A stretch of 54,901 nucleotides of DNA. Origin: Gammaproteobacteria bacterium (GTDB taxonomy: Bacteria; Pseudomonadota; Gammaproteobacteria; JAPPPA01). This document shows positions 16,630 to 23,862 of the stretch, piece by piece. The stretch's first letter is position 1. Every line of letters starts with the position of its first letter. Made by a program: the position numbers and the translations under genes. The notes below the pieces were generated by a model. It saw only the letters and a program-made list of their open reading frames with translations, was not told the DNA's origin and did no database searches. The stretch covers positions 125,100-180,000 of the forward strand of contig JAUHZK010000004.1 of NCBI GenBank assembly GCA_030425645.1. Reading direction: 5' to 3'.

Positions 16630-18072
16630 GTGGAATTCCGCAGCCAAGGCCTAAGCAAACAAGATGTTTTTTCGACCATGGATGAATACGCCATGACCGA
16701 CATGCCGATGCATGACGGGCGCATGATGGCTTATGTCTATGACGCTGGCCCTGAAGTTGATGAGGTGGCTAAGAAAGCCTACACCCGATTTCTAAGTGCT
16801 AATGCCCTTGACCCAACGCAAACGCCTAGTTTGACCCGTTTTGAAAACGAAATCGTAGCCACCTCGATCGCGCATATGCAGGGTGACGAACACTGTGTGG
16901 GCAATTTCACCAGTGGCGGCACAGAAAGTTGCATGTTGGCGGTCAAAACCGCACGTGACTATATTCGAGATAAAAAAACACTAAACGGCAAACCAAATTT
17001 GGTGGTGCCAGCGACCGCGCACGCGGCCTTCCATAAAGCTGCGCATTATTACGATATGGAGCTGCGGTTGGTCGAAGTCGACACCGATAGCTTTATGGCA
17101 ATTCCTGAAAAAATGGCCGCGGCGGTTGATGAGAACACCGTATTGTTAGTGGCGTCGGCGGTTTCTTATGCCCATGGCGTAACAGATCCGATTGAGGCGA
17201 TTGGTAAAATCGCGCTAGAGCATGACATCTGTTTGCATGTTGATGGTTGCATTGGGGCCTTCGTTTTAGGCTGGATGCGACGCATGGGGCGCGAAGTGAC
17301 GCCATTCGATTTTTCGGTGCCGGGTGTGACTTCGATCTCGATGGACTGGCACAAATACGGTTATTGCCCGAAAGGCGCGTCGGTGATTTTGCATAAGAAT
17401 CGCGACATTCGCCGCCACCAAATCTTTACCTGCTCGCAGTGGACCGGTTACACAGTTATCAACACCACCATTCAGTCGACCAAATCAGGTGGTCCAGTGG
17501 CAGCCTGTTGGGCGGTGATGAACTTTCTTGGCGAAGAGGGCTATCAACGTTTGATCGGTCGCACGATGGATGCCACCGACAAAATTTTAGAAGGCCTTAA
17601 GGAAATCCCAGAACTGAAAATGTTGGGCAAACCGGAAATGTCCCTAGTCGCCTTCACTACCGATGAATTTAATGTCTTCCATCTGGTTGACGAAATGAAG
17701 GCCCGTGATTGGATTATTCAGCCGCAGCTGGGTTTTTATGGCAGCAAAGAAAACGTGCATTTGTCGATCACGCAGGCGGTGCTGGAGAACGTTGACGACT
17801 TTATTCGCTGCTTGAAGGAGTCAGTTGCCGCGGCGAAGTTGCTGGATAACAGCGAGCCACCAGAGACGATGTTACAAATGCTTAACCAAGTGCAGCCGAA
17901 GATGCTGCGTGGGCCGGGCTTTAACGCGCTAATGGCGCAGTTTGGTATGACCGAGGACGGTATTCCTGACCGCTTGGCGGGCCTTAACCAAGTATTGAAT
18001 GCGATGCCGCCGGAGCTAACCAAGGCTGCGTTAACAGAGTACTTTAACGAGCTGTTCACGCCAGCTGCCTAG
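16630..18072 (+). CDS. PLP-dependent lyase/decarboxylase similar to sphingosine-1-phosphate lyase
   Basis: 480 residues from the GTG at 16630, which sits six bases after an AGGAG. The ATG at 16624 directly abuts that AGGAG, so it is less likely. It is a fold-type I PLP enzyme with NFTSGGTESCMLAVK (phosphate cup), HAAFHKAAHYYD, SAVSYAHGVTDPIE, HVDGCIGAFVLGW (cofactor Asp) and SMDWHKYGYCPKGAS with the Schiff-base Lys near residue 243. The HKYG..PKG signature and the start DGR..AYVYDAGPEV fit the sphingosine-phosphate-lyase-like group rather than classical glutamate decarboxylase. The likely reaction is cleavage or decarboxylation of an amino-acid-like or amino-lipid substrate. There is no membrane helix at the N-terminus. 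A transporter gene follows after 47 bases. Confidence 0.82.
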   Translation: MEFRSQGLSKQDVFSTMDEYAMTDMPMHDGRMMAYVYDAGPEVDEVAKKAYTRFLSANALDPTQTPSLTRFENEIVATSIAHMQGDEHCVGNFTSGGTESCMLAVKTARDYIRDKKTLNGKPNLVVPATAHAAFHKAAHYYDMELRLVEVDTDSFMAIPEKMAAAVDENTVLLVASAVSYAHGVTDPIEAIGKIALEHDICLHVDGCIGAFVLGWMRRMGREVTPFDFSVPGVTSISMDWHKYGYCPKGASVILHKNRDIRRHQIFTCSQWTGYTVINTTIQSTKSGGPVAACWAVMNFLGEEGYQRLIGRTMDATDKILEGLKEIPELKMLGKPEMSLVAFTTDEFNVFHLVDEMKARDWIIQPQLGFYGSKENVHLSITQAVLENVDDFIRCLKESVAAAKLLDNSEPPETMLQMLNQVQPKMLRGPGFNALMAQFGMTEDGIPDRLAGLNQVLNAMPPELTKAALTEYFNELFTPAA

Positions 18073-18119
18073 CTGTCCCGGCGCATTCCGCTGCGCGCTG
18101 CCTATGCTAGGCTGCGTGC

Positions 18120-19493
18120 ATGCCTGAACCAACCGTGTCTGAACCATTGTCTGTTGCTGAAAGCCGCTTAAGTCATCGCCAATTGGCGGGATATGGCTTG
18201 GGCTCAATTGCCAGCGCCATGTTTAATACCGTGCCGGCCTTGGTCATGTTGTTTTTCTTAACGCAGACCTTAGGTGTCAGCCCCGCATGGGCGGGTGCGG
18301 CGATGTTTTTGCCCAAGCTTTGGGATGTCTTTACTGACCCGATGATGGGTTTTCTGTCTGACCGCACGCGTTCGCGCTGGGGCCGCCGCCGGCCGTGGAT
18401 GCTGTTAGGTGCCTTCACCTTGCCTGTCGCCTTTGTGATGGTTTTCTCCGTGCCAGAGTATGCGCAGTGGCAATCCCGTTTCGCTTGGGTAATGGCTTGG
18501 TATCTGGTCGCCGCGACCTGTTTCACGGTTTATGTCGTGCCCTATGTGTCGATGCCGGCTGAGATGACGGATAACTACCACGAGCGCACCCGCATTTTGT
18601 CTTGGCGTATGGCCTTTGTGGTGGTCGGCATTATGCTCGGTGGCGCCTTGGCACCGCTGCTTATTGAACAGGGCGGCGGTGGCATCGCTGGTCACCGTTT
18701 TATGGCTTTAGTGCTGGGCTCGTTAATGTTTATGGTGATGTTGCTGACCTTTTTCGCCACGGCTCAGTTGCCGCGTAAAAGTTGGCAGCGCTCTGAAACG
18801 GCGGGCTGGCAAGCTGTTGCTATCGCCTTGCGCAATCGGCCATTCAAAGTATTGATGCTGGCTTACCTGTTAATGATGGTAGGTGCTAACTCGTTGTTAG
18901 CGACCGTGCCGTTTTATGTGGCTCATCGTCTGAGTAGTGGCGGTGAGTTGGTAACGCTGTTGTTCTTGTGTCACTTGCTACCGTCGCTTATCTCGATACC
19001 GTTATGGAATAGATGGTCGCGTGTGGTTGGTAAGCAGCAAGGTTTAATGGCCGGTGTCGCCATTTATGCGCTTGGCTGTGTGGCGTTATATTTTGCCGAT
19101 GGTGTGATGTCCTTAGCATTGGTAGTAGCGATCGTGACGCTAATGGGCACCGGCATGGGCGCGATCCAGTTGTATCCCTTCGCTATGGTGCCGGACGTAA
19201 TCGCCTTGGATCGTCGGGCCAGCGGTCTCAACCGCGAGGGCTTGTTTACTGGCGTTTGGATCGCCAATGAAAAGATCGGCATCGCCGCTGGCGCATTTAT
19301 CGCGGCCTTGGTGTTAGAGGTGTTTGGCTTCCTAGAAGGTGGTGCTGAGCAGTCTCAACAAGCCTTGCAGGGCGTGCAGGTGGCGTTTGCACTGCTGCCA
19401 GCGCTATTACTATTTTTGAGTATGGCTGTGCTTAAGGCCTACTCCCTAGACCGGGAACTGTTACGCAGCCCGCGGTCAAACCCCATCACTTAG
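18120..19493 (+). CDS. GPH-type (MFS_2) sodium/cation symporter
   Basis: 457 residues with about 12 hydrophobic segments. The family signature is near the N-terminus: FLPKLWDVFTDPMMGFLSDRTRSRWGRRRPWML, plus GYGLGSIASAMF and VPYVSMPAEM. This glycoside-pentoside-hexuronide/cation symporter family sits in the inner membrane and usually carries sugars or related solutes. Some relatives carry lipids. It follows the PLP enzyme gene on the same strand and may be cotranscribed with it. The substrate is not visible from sequence. Confidence 0.88.
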   Translation: MPEPTVSEPLSVAESRLSHRQLAGYGLGSIASAMFNTVPALVMLFFLTQTLGVSPAWAGAAMFLPKLWDVFTDPMMGFLSDRTRSRWGRRRPWMLLGAFTLPVAFVMVFSVPEYAQWQSRFAWVMAWYLVAATCFTVYVVPYVSMPAEMTDNYHERTRILSWRMAFVVVGIMLGGALAPLLIEQGGGGIAGHRFMALVLGSLMFMVMLLTFFATAQLPRKSWQRSETAGWQAVAIALRNRPFKVLMLAYLLMMVGANSLLATVPFYVAHRLSSGGELVTLLFLCHLLPSLISIPLWNRWSRVVGKQQGLMAGVAIYALGCVALYFADGVMSLALVVAIVTLMGTGMGAIQLYPFAMVPDVIALDRRASGLNREGLFTGVWIANEKIGIAAGAFIAALVLEVFGFLEGGAEQSQQALQGVQVAFALLPALLLFLSMAVLKAYSLDRELLRSPRSNPIT

Positions 19494-19589
19494 TTCAGAT
19501 TAATAAGATTAGTCGAAATTAGTGCTAGCGCGGTGCCTTCGGTAGAATGCGCGCCTCATCGATATGCCCACTAGGGTGGGGAAGCCTAA

Positions 19590-20441
19590 ATGAAGCGAAT
19601 AAAGTTAAAACAACCCCTATTGGTTTTGTTGTTGCTGACCTTGGTTAGCGGCTGCTCTATCACGGGTGGTATTGCTGATGGCCTAAATAAAGGCGTGCAA
19701 AACCAGCGAGATCCACAACTGGTAGCAGAAGCGTTGCCGACTTATATCTTGATGGTTGACGGCTTGCTGGCGCGCAACCCTGATAGTGAAACCTTGCTGC
19801 TAGCTGGTGCACAGTTGTATGGCGCTTATGGCGGTAATTTTGTCGATGAGCCGGCTAGGGCGCAATTGCATACCCGTATTGCTAAGGACTACGCGCAGCG
19901 GGCTTTCTGTTCAACGTTGGATGACCTTTGTGAAGCCGAAAAACAGGGCGCGAACGCGTTCAAAGAGGCCTTGCAGAAAGTTGATGACGACGATGATGTG
20001 AAGTGGATTTACGGTTACGCCACTGCGATGGCGGGTTGGATCCAAACGCATAGCGGCGACTTTAATGCGATTGCGGCGCTACCTAAGGTAACGGCTATGT
20101 TGGAGCGGGTGACGGCTCTGTCGCCGGAGCTTGATAACGGCAACCCTTGGTTGTATCGCGGCGTATTGGCTAGTCAGGTGCCGCCCGCTTTAGGTGGTAA
20201 ACCAGAAGTTGCTCGGGCGCATTTTGAACGCGCTATTGCCGTTTCTGATGGTTACAACTTAATGGCGAAAGCGTTGTTTGCTGAGTTTTACGCGCGCTTG
20301 GTGTTTGACCAAGAGTTACACGACCGTCTTTTGAACGAAGTCTTGGCGGCCGAGGTCGAAGCGCCGGCATTAACGCTGGCGAATGTTTTGGCGCAAGAAA
20401 AAGCCCGCGAGTTGCTGGCTAGTGGCCAGGATTATTTTTAA
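19590..20441 (+). CDS. TRAP transporter-associated TatT-family lipoprotein
   Basis: 283 residues with a lipoprotein signal ending in LVSGC, so Cys22 is the lipidation site. The rest is helical, with the TatT signatures PTYILMVDGLLARNPD, LLAGAQLYGAYGGNFV, NPWLYRGVLASQVPPALGGKPEVARAHFERAI and a final AQEKARELL. TatT proteins form TPR-like assemblies with a TRAP binding protein (first studied in Treponema pallidum). The gene is the first of four TRAP genes in a row (TatT, binding protein, small permease, large permease). Confidence 0.88.
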   Translation: MKRIKLKQPLLVLLLLTLVSGCSITGGIADGLNKGVQNQRDPQLVAEALPTYILMVDGLLARNPDSETLLLAGAQLYGAYGGNFVDEPARAQLHTRIAKDYAQRAFCSTLDDLCEAEKQGANAFKEALQKVDDDDDVKWIYGYATAMAGWIQTHSGDFNAIAALPKVTAMLERVTALSPELDNGNPWLYRGVLASQVPPALGGKPEVARAHFERAIAVSDGYNLMAKALFAEFYARLVFDQELHDRLLNEVLAAEVEAPALTLANVLAQEKARELLASGQDYF

Positions 20442-20484
20442 TCAAATTGTTATGGGGCGCGGATAACGGCGCCAAGTAGGAAAA

Positions 20485-21471
20485 ATGAAAAAGCTATTCT
20501 TGATCATGACTTTGCTAGCGGTGACGCTGCCAAGTCAGGCAACGACCTTAAAAATTGCAACTTTGTTGCCGGACGGCACATCGATCATGCAAGCCATGCG
20601 GGCCGGCGGAAAAGAAATTGAAAGCCTGACAGAGGGTCGGGTGAAGTTTAAATTTTATCCGGGTGGCGTTATGGGTAATGACGCTAGTGTGATGCGCAAA
20701 ATGCGTATTGGGCAGCTGCATGGCGGTGCGTTTACTAGCGGCACCATGGCCGACTTATATCCCGATGCACAGATTTACAGCCTGCCATTTTTGTTGAATA
20801 ACAAAGCTGAGGTTGACCATATCCGCGCTCAGTTCGACGCCGAAATTTTTGCGGGCCTAGAAGAGGCCGGCATGGTGCCGATGGGCTTGGCGACAGGTGG
20901 TTTTGCTTATTTAATGAGCCAGCAACCGATCCGCAAGATGTCGGATCTTGGCGACAAGAAATTGTGGTTGCCGCAAGGCGACAAGTTGATTGCTATTGCT
21001 ATTGAAGAGATTGGCGCCAACGGCGTACCGCTTGGCCTTGGTGATGTTTATACCGGTTTGCAAACTGGCTTGATTGACACTGCCGGCACCTCGCCAGCCG
21101 GCGCCATTGCGCTGCAGTGGTACACCCAAGTGAAATACGTGACCGACTATCCTTTAGGCTATTTGGGTGGCTGGCTAGCGATTGGTGCCAAGGCTTGGAA
21201 AAAGCTAAGCCCGGCAGATCAGAAGATTGTTAAAGACGTGTGGGCTCGCGTATATGCCCAAATTGATGCGGAAACCTGGTCAGGTTCTAGCAACGCTATT
21301 GCTGCCTTAAAAAATCAGGGTATTGAGTTTGTTGCGGTAGATGTTGATGACAAGCTGAACTGGCAAGCCGCGACCGAACGTGCCTTGTTGCGCGCGGGTG
21401 AGGCGGGTGCTTATAACCCTGAAACCTTGCAACGCTTGCGTGACGAGCTTGAGCGCTTTCGGGCGCAATAG
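20485..21471 (+). CDS. TRAP transporter substrate-binding protein (DctP family, TatT-linked)
   Basis: 328 residues with a signal peptide (MKKLFLIMTLLAVTLPSQA). DctP-family landmarks are FKFYPGGVMGND, MRIGQLHGG, IYSLPFLL and VYTGLQTGLIDTAGTSPAG. The position usually held by the carboxylate-binding Arg (GLKxR in sialic-acid and C4-dicarboxylate binders) reads KKLWLP here, with Trp161. The ligand is therefore unlikely to be a standard carboxylate, which fits the hydrophobic-ligand idea for TatT-linked systems. The gene follows TatT by 43 bases. Confidence 0.9.
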   Translation: MKKLFLIMTLLAVTLPSQATTLKIATLLPDGTSIMQAMRAGGKEIESLTEGRVKFKFYPGGVMGNDASVMRKMRIGQLHGGAFTSGTMADLYPDAQIYSLPFLLNNKAEVDHIRAQFDAEIFAGLEEAGMVPMGLATGGFAYLMSQQPIRKMSDLGDKKLWLPQGDKLIAIAIEEIGANGVPLGLGDVYTGLQTGLIDTAGTSPAGAIALQWYTQVKYVTDYPLGYLGGWLAIGAKAWKKLSPADQKIVKDVWARVYAQIDAETWSGSSNAIAALKNQGIEFVAVDVDDKLNWQAATERALLRAGEAGAYNPETLQRLRDELERFRAQ

Positions 21472-21500
21472 ACTGGGCTCACTAGCTAAGCAGTAACACT

Positions 21501-21971
21501 ATGCAAACGTTGTTTCGCCGATTACATCAGCTGGAAGACGCCTTTTTAGCGCTGCTGCTTGGGAGCATGATCGCGCTCGCGGTTCTGCAAATTGTCTTGC
21601 GCAATGTGGCGGGGACCTCGCTAACCTGGATTGATCCCTTGTTGCGCGTTGAAGTCTTGTGGCTGGGTTTGTTGGGCGCCGCAGCTGCCGCACGCACCGG
21701 GCGCCATATCACCATTGATTTGTTAGAGCCGGTGTTAAAAGGCAACGCCAAATTGCAGCTCGCGCGCTTGGCCAATTTTGCCGCCGCCGTGGTTTGTGCG
21801 GTGGTGGCTTGGTATGCCTACCAATTTGTGCTGTTAGAAAAAGAATTTCCAACCCCGGGTGTGTTGGGGCTGCCAACATGGGTGTTTCAAACCGTGATTC
21901 CCTATAGCTTCGGCTTAATGTCGTTCCGTTTTTTGCAAATGGCTTTTGTGCCTCGCGCTAAGGAGTCATAA
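21501..21971 (+). CDS. TRAP transporter small permease (DctQ family)
   Basis: 156 residues with four hydrophobic segments. It has the DctQ features LEDAFLALLLGSMIALAVLQIVLRN, a WIDPLLRVEVLWLGLLGAAAAAR stretch and RHITID. It forms the small membrane subunit that pairs with the large permease. It lies 30 bases after the binding protein gene and 2 bases before the large permease gene. Confidence 0.92.
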   Translation: MQTLFRRLHQLEDAFLALLLGSMIALAVLQIVLRNVAGTSLTWIDPLLRVEVLWLGLLGAAAAARTGRHITIDLLEPVLKGNAKLQLARLANFAAAVVCAVVAWYAYQFVLLEKEFPTPGVLGLPTWVFQTVIPYSFGLMSFRFLQMAFVPRAKES

Positions 21972-21973
21972 CG

Positions 21974-23248
21974 GTGGCTATTTCTTCATTGCCGTTGTTG
22001 GCTTTGGCTGTGGCCGGCGTGCCGTTGTTCGCTATTATTGCCGCCTCTGCGCTCTACGGTTATTGGCAGGCCGATATTGAATTATTGGCGATCGCCGTTG
22101 AGGTGTATCGCTTGGCCGAGATGCCTGTGTTGTTGGCGATTCCGCTATTTACCTTTGCTGGTTATGTGCTCGGTGAAAGTCGCGCGCCGCAACGTTTGGT
22201 GGCGTTAAGCGATGCTTTGCTGGGGTGGTTGCCTGGCGGTTTGGCCATGGTGGCGGTGGCTGTGTGTGCTTTCTTTACGGCGTTCACCGGAGCCTCGGGT
22301 GTGACCATTGTTGCTCTCGGTGCCTTGCTCTATCCGGCCATGCGCGAAGCGCACTACCCAGAAAAATTTGGCTTGGGTCTGATTACCTCGGCCGGCAGTT
22401 TGGGGCTTTTGTTTGCGCCCTCGCTACCGTTGATTTTGTACGGTGTAGTAGCGCAGCAAATGTCGCTGTCGACGCCGGTAAATATTGATGACCTATTCCG
22501 TGCAGGCCTCTTGCCCGGTGCCTTAATGATGCTGGTGTTGGGTGGTTATTGTGTCTGGCAAGGTCGCAAGCTGCCGCGCCAAGAGAAGCGTTTTTCCAGT
22601 GCTGAGGCATTGCAGGGTTTGCGCGCAGCCTGGCCGGAGTTGCCGCTGCCAGTGTTGGTATTAGGCGGTATCTACGGTGGTTTCTTGGCGGTTTCTGAAG
22701 CCGCGGCAGTGGCGGCGGCTTATGTGCTAATTGTGCATGTGTTGCTTAAGCGCGAAATCAGCCTAGCTGAGCTACCAGCGGTGATGCGTGAGTCGATGAC
22801 TTTGGTGGGCGGCATTATGGTCATTCTGGCAGTGTCATTGGCCTCCACTAATGTGTTGATTGACGCCGAAATTCCGCAGCAGTTATTCGCTTGGATTCGT
22901 AGTTGGATTGATAGCCCAACCACCTTCTTGCTGGCGCTGACAATCTTTCTGTTGTTGCTGGGCATGTTGCTGGATATTTTTTCGGCACTAGTGATTGTGG
23001 TGCCGATTATTCTGCCGATAGCGGTGGGCTACGGTATTCATCCCGTGCATTTAGGTATCGTTTTCTTGGCGAATATGCAGCTGGGTTACTTTACGCCGCC
23101 GGTGGGGATGAACCTGTTTATTGCCAGCTACCGCTTTAATAAGCCAGTGATGACTTTATACCGCGCTTCAATCCCATTCTTTTTCTTGTTGCTGGCGGCG
23201 GTATTGCTGATTACTTGGGTGCCTTGGCTGTCGCTTTGGTGGGTCTAA
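21974..23248 (+). CDS. TRAP transporter large permease (DctM family)
   Basis: 424 residues from a GTG start with an AAGGAG ribosome site. It has about a dozen transmembrane segments. DctM motifs are AIPLFTFAGYVLGES, FFTAFTGASGVTIVALGALLYPAM, TSAGSLGLLFAPSLPLILYG and NMQLGYFTPPVGMNLF. It forms the cation-driven channel of the transporter. Its stop codon overlaps the end of the convergent minus-strand gene by four bases. Confidence 0.94.
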   Translation: MAISSLPLLALAVAGVPLFAIIAASALYGYWQADIELLAIAVEVYRLAEMPVLLAIPLFTFAGYVLGESRAPQRLVALSDALLGWLPGGLAMVAVAVCAFFTAFTGASGVTIVALGALLYPAMREAHYPEKFGLGLITSAGSLGLLFAPSLPLILYGVVAQQMSLSTPVNIDDLFRAGLLPGALMMLVLGGYCVWQGRKLPRQEKRFSSAEALQGLRAAWPELPLPVLVLGGIYGGFLAVSEAAAVAAAYVLIVHVLLKREISLAELPAVMRESMTLVGGIMVILAVSLASTNVLIDAEIPQQLFAWIRSWIDSPTTFLLALTIFLLLLGMLLDIFSALVIVVPIILPIAVGYGIHPVHLGIVFLANMQLGYFTPPVGMNLFIASYRFNKPVMTLYRASIPFFFLLLAAVLLITWVPWLSLWWV

Positions 23249-23814
23249 AGCGCGCCTAACTGCTTCGGCTTCAATCTTGGCATTGGGCTGCCGTCAATGT
23301 CGCATTGGCGTGGCCTTGGTCGGCTATCTGGGAAAACGGTGATGCTGACCGGGATGTCATTGGCGACGAAACTAAAGCAGGGGTAGCTAGCTTCGGTTTG
23401 TCGATTTATCCGCACCACGCGTTCTTGCTCGCGGTAAGGGATATGGTGGTCTTGCAGTGTCCACAGCAGCGGTTCGGTGCTGTCGCTATAAAGGTGGATT
23501 TCTAAGCGGTCATCTAGTTTGGCGATATTGCTGGCCAAGCTGCCAGCAATGTAGTGCGGGAATTCGCTAAGGAATGCCGAGGCCTCTTTGGCGCTGCGCT
23601 TTAACTGTGCGGCCCAGTTTTGATCGTCCGCGTTACCGAAGCAGGCGATATAGCGCTGTAGCGCCTCATTGATAAGGCGATTCTCCGGCATTGCGGTCTG
23701 TGGCGTGGTAGCCAATGTTTCCAGCGCCTTGCGTTTGGCAACGCCATAATCTTGCAAGCGTTGCTGGTGCATGATGCGTGCGGCGATTTCTGCCAGTTCT
23801 TGTTTGTTGGCCAT
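23245..23814 (-). CDS. Conserved hypothetical protein, possibly nucleotidyltransferase-like
   Basis: 189 residues, soluble, with no signal peptide. An N-terminal helical part (ELAEIAARIMHQQRLQDYGVAKRKALETL) precedes a mixed segment with FPHYIAGSLASNIAKLDDRLEIHLYSD and FVANDIPVSITVFP. This layout recalls a nucleotidyltransferase-like fold, but the catalytic G[GS]xxxDxD motif is not present. I remember similar proteins across gammaproteobacteria without a firm function. The start codon has GGAGG only one base upstream, which is unusually close. It lies downstream of ponA on the same strand. Confidence 0.65.
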   Translation of the reverse strand: MANKQELAEIAARIMHQQRLQDYGVAKRKALETLATTPQTAMPENRLINEALQRYIACFGNADDQNWAAQLKRSAKEASAFLSEFPHYIAGSLASNIAKLDDRLEIHLYSDSTEPLLWTLQDHHIPYREQERVVRINRQTEASYPCFSFVANDIPVSITVFPDSRPRPRQCDIDGSPMPRLKPKQLGAL

Positions 23815-23827
23815 GCCTCCGCCTGTC

Positions 23828-23862
23828 GGAACTGTTTTAAGGTGACCGCTTAAAACAGTTCC
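23828..23862. repeat. 13-bp perfect inverted repeat at the ponA stop codon
   Basis: GGAACTGTTTTAA (23828-23840) and its exact complement (23850-23862) are separated by nine bases. The right arm encodes the last codons and stop of ponA. It can form a strong hairpin, but the following bases lack a T-run, so it is either an atypical terminator or a transcript-stabilising end. Confidence 0.6.
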
